Shown in pieces: positions 29,520 through 38,636 of a stretch of 64,000 nucleotides of DNA. The stretch spans positions 1,093,154-1,157,153 of the forward strand of contig NC_013851.1 in the NCBI RefSeq assembly GCF_000025485.1, given 5' to 3'. The translations under genes were made by a program, and so were the position numbers. This DNA comes from Allochromatium vinosum DSM 180. GTDB lineage: Bacteria > Pseudomonadota > Gammaproteobacteria > Chromatiales > Chromatiaceae. Position 1 is the first letter of the stretch. Every line of letters starts with the position of its first letter. The notes under the pieces are model-generated. The model did not search any database, was not told the DNA's origin, and saw only the letters and a list, made by a program, of their open reading frames with translations.

Positions 29520-31556
29520 TCACTCCAGCGGATCGTCACCGTGCCGGACGAACCGCTGGATCAGTTCCTCCAGAATCGTCGGATTGAGCGGCTTGACGAT
29601 ATGCGCGTCGAGACCGAACTCCAGACAACGCTCGCGCTCGCTGTCCAGCCCCAGCGTACTCAGGCCGATGATGGGTGTGCGTCTCGCGCCCGGTTCCTCC
29701 AGGCGGCGCATGGCGCGCGCGACCTCGATCCCGTCGACGTCCGGCAGGTAGAGATCCAGGAAGACCAGATCATAGGCCTCGGATCGGAACTGCTCGATGG
29801 CCAGTCCGCCGCTGTTGACGATCAGCGTCTCGTGCCCCCACTCCTGGAGCAGGGTGCTGGCGAGCTTCTGGTGCAGCAGACCGCTCTCGACGAGCAGGAT
29901 GCGCAGACGCTGGCGGTACTCGACCAGCGTGTGCCGCGTGAGCAGTGGACGTGCCTGTCGGGACGCATCCAGGGGCATGAGCAGTCGTGTGAGCAGTTCG
30001 CGCAACTCGCGTGGCGAGGCCGGTTTGGTGAGGAAGGCGTCGATCCCGACCTCTCGGCAACGCTGAGCGTCGCCGCGCTGTCCGATCGAGGCCAGCATCA
30101 GGAGTGCCGACCGTTCGGTCGGGCGTTCTGCCCTCAGACGGGCCGCCAACTCGAATCCGTCGAATTCAGGGAGCGTGGAATCGAAGACATAGACATCGAA
30201 CCCCTGGCCCTGTGCCAGATCCAGGGCCTGACGCCCTGTGCTCGCCTCCTGGACCTCGAATCCCCAGTGTTTGAACCAATAGGCCAGTGTGCGGCGTGCG
30301 ATGGTCTGGTCGTCGACGAGGAGCGCGCGTCGGCCCGGCCAGCTCGCCAGTGGTCGTGGAGCGGCTTCGCTGGAGTCTAGGCGGATGAGCGGAAGCATGA
30401 GATGCAGGCTTCCGGAGTCCTGGGTCTCGATCCACATCCGGCCGCCCAGGCGCTCGACCAGGCGTGCGCAGGTGGTCAGACGCAATCCGCTGTGGCTGAA
30501 GGCCGGTGCCTGTACCGCCTCGGTCGTCGCGGCAGGATCGATCAGACGTTGGAGTTCGGTGAGCGGACGTCTGAAGCCCAGGATCGAGAACTGGATCCAG
30601 TCCAGCGACGGATCCTCGCTGGTGAGTCGCCGTGCTTGAACACGGAGCTTGTCGTCTTGACCGAAGACGAGCGCGGCATTCCAGAGCGTGGTCAGCACCT
30701 GGCGGATGCGACCCGGATCGCCCTGGCTGTGGGTCGGCAGGGCGTCGAGTCGTTCGTAGTGGATCTCGTGTCCCTGGCGTCCCGCGTTGGTCGTGAGCGC
30801 ATCGATCAGATCGGCGACCAGCACCGATGGGTTGAAAGGAATCTGCTCGATGGTCATTTGACCGGTCTCGATACGCGCGAAATCGAGCAGTTCGTCGATC
30901 TGGCCGAGCAAGCGGGCGGTCGCTGAACGAATGAGATCGAGATAATGACGCTGGGTCTGTTCGAGTGACGTATGGAGCGTCAACTCGCTGAGTTCGAGGA
31001 TGTCTTTGACCGGAACGCGGATCTCATGGCCGATGTCGGCGAGACGCTGGTTTCTGGCGCGATACGCTGATTCGATTCCGTGCTTGAGTTCGGTGCGGCG
31101 GCGTGCGCCGCGCGCGGCCTGGGCCAGCATCATGGCCACCAGGGCCAGTCCCTGCTGGAGGTCGGATGTCGGCTCACCAGCTGTCGCCGGACGGACGAGG
31201 ATCAGGAGACCGAATCCGGGGAGCCGCGCGGCCAGCACATGGCCCATCTCGCCCGCATTCAGGATCGGGAGTCCCAGGGGGCGCTCGGCCAGAGCCGTTT
31301 CCAGCGAGCTTGGCGACCAGTCGTCCCAGAAGGCGCCATAGAGCGGGTTGCGTGGCAGGGCTTCCGGATGCAGGCAGACGAGAGGGGGCTGTTCCGGTGG
31401 GGTGGAGACCGGAGACTCCAGCACAGCGGCTCCGCTCGCATCGAGCAGGCGCACCATCTCGGCCAGAAAACGCTGGAGCATCGGCTCCAGTTCCAGTGAG
31501 TCATCGATCGCCCGCGACAACTCGCCGAGCAGCTCGTAGGCATTGGAGGGGGTCAT
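29520..31556 (-). CDS. Hybrid kinase-like protein with two receiver domains and an eroded ATP-binding domain
   Basis: About 678 residues, cytosolic. Order: GAF-like N-terminus, HisKA with the phospho-acceptor box IGHEIRVPVKD (His about 177), a HATPase-like region, and two receiver domains. The HATPase region has LWNAALVF in place of a normal N-box, and I see no DxGxG G1 motif, so autokinase activity is doubtful. Receiver 1 keeps VDDQ, VFDSTLPEFDG (Asp about 459) and TKP. Receiver 2 keeps FLDLYLPDVDG (Asp about 601) and VKP but has VES in place of the acidic pair. The in-frame ATG at 31634 sits right after a TATAGT-like box; 31556 is the alternative preferred here. It ends 15 bases from the convergent chemoreceptor. 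Confidence 0.8.
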   Translation of the reverse strand: MTPSNAYELLGELSRAIDDSLELEPMLQRFLAEMVRLLDASGAAVLESPVSTPPEQPPLVCLHPEALPRNPLYGAFWDDWSPSSLETALAERPLGLPILNAGEMGHVLAARLPGFGLLILVRPATAGEPTSDLQQGLALVAMMLAQAARGARRRTELKHGIESAYRARNQRLADIGHEIRVPVKDILELSELTLHTSLEQTQRHYLDLIRSATARLLGQIDELLDFARIETGQMTIEQIPFNPSVLVADLIDALTTNAGRQGHEIHYERLDALPTHSQGDPGRIRQVLTTLWNAALVFGQDDKLRVQARRLTSEDPSLDWIQFSILGFRRPLTELQRLIDPAATTEAVQAPAFSHSGLRLTTCARLVERLGGRMWIETQDSGSLHLMLPLIRLDSSEAAPRPLASWPGRRALLVDDQTIARRTLAYWFKHWGFEVQEASTGRQALDLAQGQGFDVYVFDSTLPEFDGFELAARLRAERPTERSALLMLASIGQRGDAQRCREVGIDAFLTKPASPRELRELLTRLLMPLDASRQARPLLTRHTLVEYRQRLRILLVESGLLHQKLASTLLQEWGHETLIVNSGGLAIEQFRSEAYDLVFLDLYLPDVDGIEVARAMRRLEEPGARRTPIIGLSTLGLDSERERCLEFGLDAHIVKPLNPTILEELIQRFVRHGDDPLE

Positions 31557-31711
31557 GATCGTCGATGGTCCGAGCGGGCGTTGCGCGATGTTCGGGTGAC
31601 TCCGGGGGCCGTGGAGCGCCCCCGTCGAACCCATTCAACGAGTCACTATAGTCAAGTCGCCCCGCTTCGTCATCCTGGGACGATGGTGTTGGCGGTCCCT
31701 CGCCGTCGGAT

Positions 31712-32863
31712 TCAGTCGGCGTCCGTGTCTGATGCCGGGCCGGGGGGCGTGCTGCCCGGAGCCGGTGTCTCGTCCGTCACAGGCGAGTCAGGCGCGGAGG
31801 ATTCCGGTTGCGCGTCGGTGCCTGTCGTCGGCTCGGGCTGGACGATGAGCGTGGATCGATCCAGGTCGACCCATTCCATCAGATCGTATTTCGACAGCCT
31901 GAAGGCTTGGGGGCGCTTGGCGTCCTTGAGCACAGAGTCCTCGCTCCCGGCGAGTCCGGCGATCCGGTAGGTGCGCGATTCACCCTCGCTGAGTTCGATC
32001 TTCAACTCAAGCACAGGCTTTGACGCGTCCTCGGCTGGGGCCTCTGTCGCGGCGAAGACATCGCGATAGCTGAGGTTGGCCAGGGTACGCACCAGCTCGC
32101 GTGCCTTGTCCTGTTCCAGAGGCTCGTTCTCACCTGCATTGGCCAAACGCCAGCCCTCACCGTCCTTCTCCAGGCGCCAGTCGGCGCCTTCGATGGCGGT
32201 GATCTGTGTCTGATCGAGGCGCAGCTGCCCCTGGTCGAGCCAGTCGACACGGCGGTTGGAGACGTCCGCGATCGCCAGATCCAGCTCGTAGACGGCAGAG
32301 TCGTCCGCCGGACGGCCGAACAGACGCTTGAAGCGCGGTGTTTCACCCAGGATCAGGGTCGCGATCGGTCCCTGTGCGCCTTCGAGCGTCAGGCGTCTGT
32401 TGAAGCCGGTGTCGGCGACCTTGAAGCGTTCGCGCGCCTCGGCGCTGGTGGCCACGGGCAGCGGGCGTTTGAGCGCGGCCAGCGTGGTCAGGAGCTGATC
32501 GGCCTTGAAGCCGGCGGCGGGGAAGTCGCCCAGTTCGCCGATCACCCAGGCGCCGCCGTCGCGCCGTTCGAGGCGCACCGGATCGGCGCCGTCCGTGCCT
32601 TCGATGCGGATCGCCGTCACCTGCGCCGGCTCGAAGTCGATCAGCGGCGTTTGCGGCGCGAAGGCGCGCGTGCTCGGGGCGCTCAGGCTCTGGCCGAGCG
32701 CGATCAGCAGTTGCAGGGCGAGCAGTCCGGCCAGCCCCATGACCAGGGGCGCGCGCAGATCCGGACGCCAGCCGAGATCGGCCTTGGGCATCGGAGTCTT
32801 GGTGTCAGCGGCGGTCGGCCCGCTCGCCGATTTCGAGAGGGATGTCGTATTGGTCGCTGTCAT
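31712..32863 (-). CDS. DUF4340 protein of a Gld-type ABC system
   Basis: Probable inner-membrane-anchored periplasmic protein of 383 residues. One N-terminal helix (LVMGLAGLLALQLLIALGQSL) is followed by the DUF4340 region (LIDFEPAQVTAIRIEG; RRVDWLDQGQLRLDQTQITA). The C-terminus is Pro/Ser/Thr-rich. The start is set by a strong AAGGAGG that overlaps the end of the upstream permease-GldG gene; only three bases separate the two genes. It is the last gene of a three-gene operon. Function in this system is unknown. Confidence 0.85.
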   Translation of the reverse strand: MTATNTTSLSKSASGPTAADTKTPMPKADLGWRPDLRAPLVMGLAGLLALQLLIALGQSLSAPSTRAFAPQTPLIDFEPAQVTAIRIEGTDGADPVRLERRDGGAWVIGELGDFPAAGFKADQLLTTLAALKRPLPVATSAEARERFKVADTGFNRRLTLEGAQGPIATLILGETPRFKRLFGRPADDSAVYELDLAIADVSNRRVDWLDQGQLRLDQTQITAIEGADWRLEKDGEGWRLANAGENEPLEQDKARELVRTLANLSYRDVFAATEAPAEDASKPVLELKIELSEGESRTYRIAGLAGSEDSVLKDAKRPQAFRLSKYDLMEWVDLDRSTLIVQPEPTTGTDAQPESSAPDSPVTDETPAPGSTPPGPASDTDAD

Positions 32864-32866
32864 GAC

Positions 32867-35776
32867 TCACTGACCTCCTTGACCCAGGATGGCGGCATGG
32901 TAGCGGGCGCGACGGGCGCGGGCGCGACGATGCAGCGCGTAGACGAGCGCCAGTCCGCCGAGTGCCAGCAGATAGTTGAGCGACTCCCAGAAGAGGCGCG
33001 CCTCGCGGCCGATCGGATCGAGCAGACGCCCGAACTGCCCCTGACCGCGTAGCGACAGCAGTCCACGGTCCTCCAGCGACCAGTCGATGGCGTTCTGGAC
33101 CAGTTCGAGCGGCTTGAGATAACGGCTCTGGGTGGCCTCGTTGGCAAGACTGATGGCGGTGTCGCCGAGGAAGCTGGACGAGCCGATCAGGATCAGCCGC
33201 GCCGACTCGGGCGAGCTGTCGATGACGCTCGAGATCACTGGCGGCCTGGAGGCTTGCGGACTTTCGGCGTCCTCGTTTTCGTCGCTGTCGGATTCCGGCC
33301 TGGTCTCGTCTGTGGCGAGCAAGGGCGAAGGCTGACCGGCGAACGGCGAATCGAACCGTCCTTCGACAGCCACGGCCAGCAGCTTGCGTCCGCGATCCTC
33401 GCCCTTGGGGAAGCCGAGCGCACCATGGGCCTCGAAATCGGGCTGCATGTTCTCCGAGTCACTGCTCCAGGCCGCCTCCGAACTCTGGATCAGGCGCGTG
33501 ACCCGGCGGGCCGCGTTCTTCGTCGCATTGAGCGTGATCGGCGAGGACCAGTTGAGCGTGATCTGGCCCAGACCGGCCGTGATCGGGCTGTCCTCGGCCA
33601 GCCCCTCGCCCCGGATGTCGGGGAAGTAGGGATAGTCGAGCGTCTGGATCTCCTGGACCGTGAAGCCGCCCAGATCGCGCTGGACCGGGATCGGGAAGGG
33701 TGTGTTGCGCGGGTCGAGCACCAGGCTGGATTCGAGCGTCAGGCCGTGATGCGCGAGCCAGTCGCCCAGCCCGGTGTCGATCTTGCGCGCGCCGATGGCG
33801 CCGCCGGTCAGATCCAGATTGAAGCTGGACGCGGCCAGGATCACGGTCCCGCCCTGCATCAGGAACTGATCGATGGCGAAGCGCTGTTTCTCGTCCAGCG
33901 ACTCGGGACCGACGACCAGCAGCAGATCGGCGTCCTCCGGCGCCTGGCCCGAGGTGAGGTCGGTCTCGCGCAGGTTGAAGCTGTCCTGGAGCGTCTGACG
34001 CAGCAGGCTGTAGTCGTCGCCCGTCGAGCCGCCCATGCCGAAGGGGTTGGGCTTGGGGGCGGGCGCGAAGAGCGCGACGGTACGCAGCACGCCGGGCGCG
34101 AAACGCTTGATCGCCGACTCGATCGAGCGGCTCAGCCCGCTGCGGTCGAGCGATTCGGGCAGCGGCACCGGGACGCTCCGGGCGCCGTCCTCCAGCACCA
34201 GATAGAAATAGAAGGGCGTGGGATCGAGCAGGCTGACCACCAGCGGCTCGAAGCCATACTGCGCCTGGATCGTCTCCGCCAGGGTGCCGTCGCCGGCCGT
34301 CGGGTCTTGAATCTCGACGCTGAAACGGCCGTTCGACTGTGATTGCAACTCACCCAGGATCGACTCCAGATCGGCGCGCAAACCGGGCAGCGGCTCGGGC
34401 AGCGTGTCCGGCGCCGAGACGAAGGCCTTGAGCGTCAGCGGCTTGGACAGGTTGGCGAACAGATCGCCGCCGCCCTGATAGCCTTGGAGCACCTTGCGGA
34501 TGGTGCGCGTCAGGTCGTACTCGGGATGGCGCAGACGCACGTCGAGATCCGTCTCGCTGCGCACCTTGACGTCGATCAGATCCTGGAAGCTCAGGGTCTC
34601 GTACTGATCGCCGTACTTGATCAGGATGTCGAAATAGGAGTTGACCACGGCGGCCTGATACTTGGTCGCGGTCTGGAAGGCGACCGGACGGATGCCGTAC
34701 TGCTCGCCGGCCTCGCGCTCCAGCTCGGGCGAGTGTTGTGGATCGACGATTTCGACCCGCACCCTGTCGCCGCCGGCGATCTGATATTCCTCCAGCAGGT
34801 CGCGCAGTTGCGGCACCAGCGGCGCGAGTAGCGGATGGGTCTGGGCGCTGAAATAGCCCCGGATCAGCAACGGTTCCTGAAGCTGATCCAGATAGCTCCG
34901 GGTCGCCTCGGAGAGGCTGTAGAGCCGGCCCTCGGTCAGATCGGCGCGCGCGCCGGTCACGCCCTGCATCCAGAGATTGGCCGCGATCAGGTTGGCCACC
35001 GCCAGCCCCGTGACCAGGGTCCAGCGCCTGTGATGACGCGGATTGGCCTCCGGTTCGGCCCAGCGCAGACGTTCCAGACTGTGGATGGTGAGCGCCAGGA
35101 ACACGCCGGTCAGGCTCAGATAGTAATAGAGATCGCGCACATCGATCACACCGCGCGTGATCGACTCGAAGCGCGCCCCGCTACCGATCAGGCGCAGGAT
35201 CTCACCGCCGCCGTGCCCGACCAGACTGGTGAGCGCCGGCGAGCCGATGACATAGAAGGCGGCGCTGACCAGGGTCGCGCCGATCAGGGCCACGATCGGA
35301 TTGTCCGTGCGCGCCGAGACGAACAGCCCGATGGCGACATAGGCCGAGGCCAGCAGCAGCGCCGCCAGATAGGCGCCGATGACCGGACCCCAGTCGAGCG
35401 GTCCGAGCAGCGAGACGGTGATCGGTAGCGGCAGGGTCAGCGCCAGCGCCACGGCGACCAGCCCGAGCGCGGCCAGAAACTTGCCGAGCACCAGCCTGGG
35501 CGTGGCCACCGGCAGGGTCAGCAGGTTTTCGAGCGTCCCGGCGCGCCGCTCCTCGCTCCACATGCGCATGGTGAGCGCGGCGCACAGAAAGATCAGCAGG
35601 ATCGGCATCCACTCGAACAGCGGGCGCGCATCGGCGATGTTGCGGGCGAAGAAGGCATCCACCCAGAAGAAGACGAACAGCGACACCGCCAGAAAGGTGC
35701 CGATGAAGATATAGGCCACCGGCGAGCCGAAGAAGGCCGCCAGCTCGCGGCGGGCCACGCGGACGATCTCAGCCAT
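32867..35776 (-). CDS. ABC permease fused to GldG-like auxiliary component
   Basis: A 969-residue fusion. The first 250 residues are a GldF-type ABC-2 permease with six membrane helices (YIFIGTFLAVSLFVFFWVDA; SEERRAGTLENLLTLPVATP). Then come another helix and a large periplasmic GldG/IFT52-like domain (YLDQLQEPLLIRGYFSAQ; RVRVEIVDPQHSPELEREAG; DLLLVVGPESLDEKQRFAID). A final helix (LLALGGLALVYALHRRAR) brings the C-terminus to the cytosol. In Bacteroidetes GldF and GldG are separate gliding proteins; here they are one chain. It overlaps the ATPase gene by eight bases. Confidence 0.88.
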   Translation of the reverse strand: MAEIVRVARRELAAFFGSPVAYIFIGTFLAVSLFVFFWVDAFFARNIADARPLFEWMPILLIFLCAALTMRMWSEERRAGTLENLLTLPVATPRLVLGKFLAALGLVAVALALTLPLPITVSLLGPLDWGPVIGAYLAALLLASAYVAIGLFVSARTDNPIVALIGATLVSAAFYVIGSPALTSLVGHGGGEILRLIGSGARFESITRGVIDVRDLYYYLSLTGVFLALTIHSLERLRWAEPEANPRHHRRWTLVTGLAVANLIAANLWMQGVTGARADLTEGRLYSLSEATRSYLDQLQEPLLIRGYFSAQTHPLLAPLVPQLRDLLEEYQIAGGDRVRVEIVDPQHSPELEREAGEQYGIRPVAFQTATKYQAAVVNSYFDILIKYGDQYETLSFQDLIDVKVRSETDLDVRLRHPEYDLTRTIRKVLQGYQGGGDLFANLSKPLTLKAFVSAPDTLPEPLPGLRADLESILGELQSQSNGRFSVEIQDPTAGDGTLAETIQAQYGFEPLVVSLLDPTPFYFYLVLEDGARSVPVPLPESLDRSGLSRSIESAIKRFAPGVLRTVALFAPAPKPNPFGMGGSTGDDYSLLRQTLQDSFNLRETDLTSGQAPEDADLLLVVGPESLDEKQRFAIDQFLMQGGTVILAASSFNLDLTGGAIGARKIDTGLGDWLAHHGLTLESSLVLDPRNTPFPIPVQRDLGGFTVQEIQTLDYPYFPDIRGEGLAEDSPITAGLGQITLNWSSPITLNATKNAARRVTRLIQSSEAAWSSDSENMQPDFEAHGALGFPKGEDRGRKLLAVAVEGRFDSPFAGQPSPLLATDETRPESDSDENEDAESPQASRPPVISSVIDSSPESARLILIGSSSFLGDTAISLANEATQSRYLKPLELVQNAIDWSLEDRGLLSLRGQGQFGRLLDPIGREARLFWESLNYLLALGGLALVYALHRRARARRARYHAAILGQGGQ

Positions 35777-36707
35777 GGGTCGCCTCCATCCGTTCCAGGG
35801 TCACAGCGCCGAACAGCGCCTCCAGGTCTTGGCGCTCGGTCTCCAGTCCATGCAGCGACCAGCCCCGCTCGCAGAGGACGCGGGCGACGCTGGGTGCGGC
35901 GGCTTGGGCGTCTTCAGTCTCCAGGGCGAAGCGTCGGCGCGTGCCGTCGACGTCCAGCGTGACGACCGAGCCGATGCCGTCCAGCGCCGACAGCACCGGC
36001 AGCGCTTCGCTCGGGGCGCGGTCCAACGTCACCACCAGACGCGGTCGGCGCCCGATGGCGTCGAGCCGGCTGTCGAGCGCCAGCTGACCACCGCGCATGA
36101 TGAGCACCCGCCCACACACCGCCTCGACCTCCTGCAGGATGTGGGTCGAGATGATGAGCGTGGCCTCGCGCGCCAGCTCGCGCACCAGGGCGCGCATGTG
36201 CTGGATCTGCGCCGGGTCGAGTCCGTTGGTCGGCTCGTCGAGGATGAGGATGCGCGGCTCGTGCAGGATCGCCTGGGCCACGCCGACGCGCTGACGGTAG
36301 CCGCGCGACAGGGTGCCGATGGCGGCGGTGGCTTTCGGGCCGAGTTCGGTGCGCTCGACGGCGCGGCGGATCGCCGCCGGGCGTTGCGCAGGCGCCAGCC
36401 CCAGCAGCGAGGCCTGATAGTCCAGTGAGTCGAGCACCGTCATCTCGGGATAGAGCGGACAGTTCTCGGGCAGATAGCCGATGCGGCGTTGTGCCTCGCG
36501 GCGTTGTTCGGCGATGTCCAGTCCGTCGATCGTGATCGTTCCGGCGCTCGGTTCGAGATAGCCGGTCAGCATCTTCATGATGGTGGTCTTGCCCGCGCCA
36601 TTGTGGCCGAGCAGACCCACGATCTCACCTGTGTCGATGCTGAACGAGACGTCCTGGACCGCCTTGAGTGCGCCATAGTGGCGACTGAGGTGGCGAACCT
36701 CGATCAT
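35769..36707 (-). CDS. GldA-like ABC transporter ATPase
   Basis: ATP-binding subunit, 312 residues, for the fused permease encoded next. Walker A is GHNGAGKTTIM, the signature is LSRGYRQRVGVAQAI, Walker B is ILILDEPTNGLDP, and the H-loop is STHILQEVEAVC. A C-terminal domain of about 90 residues follows. The ATG at 36707 has GGAGAGA upstream; the frame is open further but without homology. It is the first gene of an ATPase, permease-GldG and DUF4340 operon found in many non-gliding gammaproteobacteria; cargo is unknown. Confidence 0.92.
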   Translation of the reverse strand: MIEVRHLSRHYGALKAVQDVSFSIDTGEIVGLLGHNGAGKTTIMKMLTGYLEPSAGTITIDGLDIAEQRREAQRRIGYLPENCPLYPEMTVLDSLDYQASLLGLAPAQRPAAIRRAVERTELGPKATAAIGTLSRGYRQRVGVAQAILHEPRILILDEPTNGLDPAQIQHMRALVRELAREATLIISTHILQEVEAVCGRVLIMRGGQLALDSRLDAIGRRPRLVVTLDRAPSEALPVLSALDGIGSVVTLDVDGTRRRFALETEDAQAAAPSVARVLCERGWSLHGLETERQDLEALFGAVTLERMEATHG

Positions 36708-36951
36708 TGAGTCTCTCCTGTCTCGATTGCTCGCGGTGTCTTGGAGGGTGGGGCGCGGCGGCCCCATACGGGCGCGGATTTCAACCAAGCCGGTCGTGGT
36801 GCGCAAGTGGGCGCTGGTACAGGAATGGGCGCAGCACCTGTAAGCTTGGCAAAAAAACCAACTCAATCAGAATGTTGAGCGATATAAATCAAAGCTGGAC
36901 GCTCGGTTAAACTTTGTTAAGGCCGGCCTGACGGAGGCTGTGCTTTCGATC
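36708..36951. other. Intergenic region before the Gld-type operon
   Basis: Non-coding, 244 bases, with a clearly AT-richer core (about 36850-36920) than its surroundings. It should hold the promoter of the minus-strand ABC operon and the end of the diguanylate cyclase transcript. TTGAGCGATATAAATCAA looks FNR-like at first sight, but the half-site spacing is eight rather than four. No clear promoter or terminator was identified. Confidence 0.4.
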
Positions 36952-38559
36952 TCAGTCGTCCGCCCAACAGAAACGCCCCCGCCCAGCCTCCTTGGCGCGA
37001 TACATGGCCATGTCGGCTGCCGTCAGCAGGGCATCCAGGGTCCGCTCGCCGTGATCGAGCACGAGACCGAGCGAGGTGCCCAGACGGCAGTCCTGGTCCT
37101 GAACCCGAACCGGCCGCTCGAAGACACCCAGGCATTTGCGTGCCACCAGTTCGGCGACCTCGCGGGCCTCATCCGGGTCGAGATCCGCCAGCAGGATGAC
37201 GAACTCGTCACCGCCGATGCGTGCCAGCGTGTCCTCGCCACGGATCACTCCGCTCAAGCGCTTGGCGGTCTCGCACAGGGCGGCGTCACCGGCTCCATGC
37301 CCGAGACGGTCGTTGATGGCCTTGAATCCATCCAGGTCGAGATAGAGGATCGCCAAGCCGTACCCATGGCGCTGTGCACGCGACTGTGCATGCTGGACAT
37401 GGGTCGCCAGCAACTGGCGATTGGGCAGCCCGGTCAGGCCGTCGTGCCGGGCCAGATACTCCATCTCGGCACGGCTCTCCAGCAGTTTCTCCAGGACGCG
37501 ATTGAAGGCGGCGGTCAAATGACCGACCTCGTCGTCGCGTGCCACGGGCAGAGGAGCGAGCGGGATCTCGCCGCGCGTCATGCATTCGGCGTGATGTGCC
37601 GCCTCGCGCAGCGGACGCAACTGGTGGCGCAGTCCGATCACCATGACGAGCAGGAACACGCATGCCAGGATGGCGCCGATCGTCAGCATGAAGTCGCTCA
37701 GACGCTCGATCGGTGCGAACAGCTCACGGGTGGGGATGCGTGCCACCAGGAACCAGCCGCTCGTAGACACCGAAGCGATGGCGGCCAGCTCCTCGATACC
37801 GCCGGCGTTGACGTCGATGCCCACGCCACGAAAGCCCTGCATCGCCATGTCGTGCTGACGATGCAGGCCCTCCTGGGGTGTCGGCGTCAGCGTGATGTCC
37901 CGAAACGAGGCGCCGATGAACAGCCGGTCGCGCGGTGAGGTCAGGATGAATCCTCCGGAGACGCCGACCCGGGTTTCATAGAGCGCCTGGAGGAAATTGG
38001 GCGATTTCAGTCCCGAGACCCCGACCAGCACGGCCCGCACCGGCCCATCGGCGTCGCGCAGGGGCACGGCCATCGGCAGGACCGGCGCCTTGGATGCCGA
38101 ACTGAACAGAGGGCGGCCGATCGCGAACTCGCCCTGGATCGCCTGACGGAAGTAGTCGCTGTCTCCGAGCGACAGGGCGTCGCGGCCTGGCACGGACGGA
38201 TGGTCGGCTATCACCCGGCCAGACTCGTCGAGCACCACCAGCCCCTCCGAGAACAAGGGATTGACGGCCTGATGTTCCGCCAGCCTGTCGCGCAGGGCGG
38301 TTCCATCCTCCAGAAGCGCCGGCGGCAGATGCCCGGCGACGTGCCGGAGCAGTTCGCGACGATTCAGGATGTCGCGGTCGATCTGAGCGGCGACATAGTT
38401 GGCCAGCGTCAGCAGTTGGTTCGAGGTCAGCTCGGTGAGATCCTGGCGCAGATGGCGGTCGAGCAGTCCGAACAGGATGAACGCATTGAGCAGGATGATG
38501 GCCATGCCCAGCAGGATCAGGCGCTGGGCCATGCTCTTCGGATTGATGAGGCGTGGCAT
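36952..38559 (-). CDS. Membrane diguanylate cyclase with Cache-type sensor
   Basis: Makes cyclic-di-GMP in response to a periplasmic signal. The 535 residues have a first membrane helix (LILLGMAIILLNAFILFGLL) and a double-Cache-like sensor (NPLFSEGLVVLDESGRVIAD; LGDSDYFRQAIQGEF; GVSGGFILTSPRDRLF). A second helix (LTIGAILACVFLLVMVIGL), a HAMP segment and a GGDEF domain follow (DGLTGLPNRQLL; ARIGGDEFVILL, intact). The ATG at 38559 is chosen because it places the first membrane helix normally; the open frame upstream is Arg-rich and implausible. Confidence 0.9.
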   Translation of the reverse strand: MPRLINPKSMAQRLILLGMAIILLNAFILFGLLDRHLRQDLTELTSNQLLTLANYVAAQIDRDILNRRELLRHVAGHLPPALLEDGTALRDRLAEHQAVNPLFSEGLVVLDESGRVIADHPSVPGRDALSLGDSDYFRQAIQGEFAIGRPLFSSASKAPVLPMAVPLRDADGPVRAVLVGVSGLKSPNFLQALYETRVGVSGGFILTSPRDRLFIGASFRDITLTPTPQEGLHRQHDMAMQGFRGVGIDVNAGGIEELAAIASVSTSGWFLVARIPTRELFAPIERLSDFMLTIGAILACVFLLVMVIGLRHQLRPLREAAHHAECMTRGEIPLAPLPVARDDEVGHLTAAFNRVLEKLLESRAEMEYLARHDGLTGLPNRQLLATHVQHAQSRAQRHGYGLAILYLDLDGFKAINDRLGHGAGDAALCETAKRLSGVIRGEDTLARIGGDEFVILLADLDPDEAREVAELVARKCLGVFERPVRVQDQDCRLGTSLGLVLDHGERTLDALLTAADMAMYRAKEAGRGRFCWADD

Positions 38560-38636
38560 GCGTTTGGATCGGTGCTCCGATAGGGGGCGGCGGCGACGCG
38601 CGGTTTCGCCGCGCCCCGAACAGCGTGGCGCGCTAC

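Noticed and set aside
36874..36891. FNR-like site TTGAGCGATATAAATCAA
   Set aside because: Half-sites are separated by eight bases instead of the four needed for an FNR dimer.
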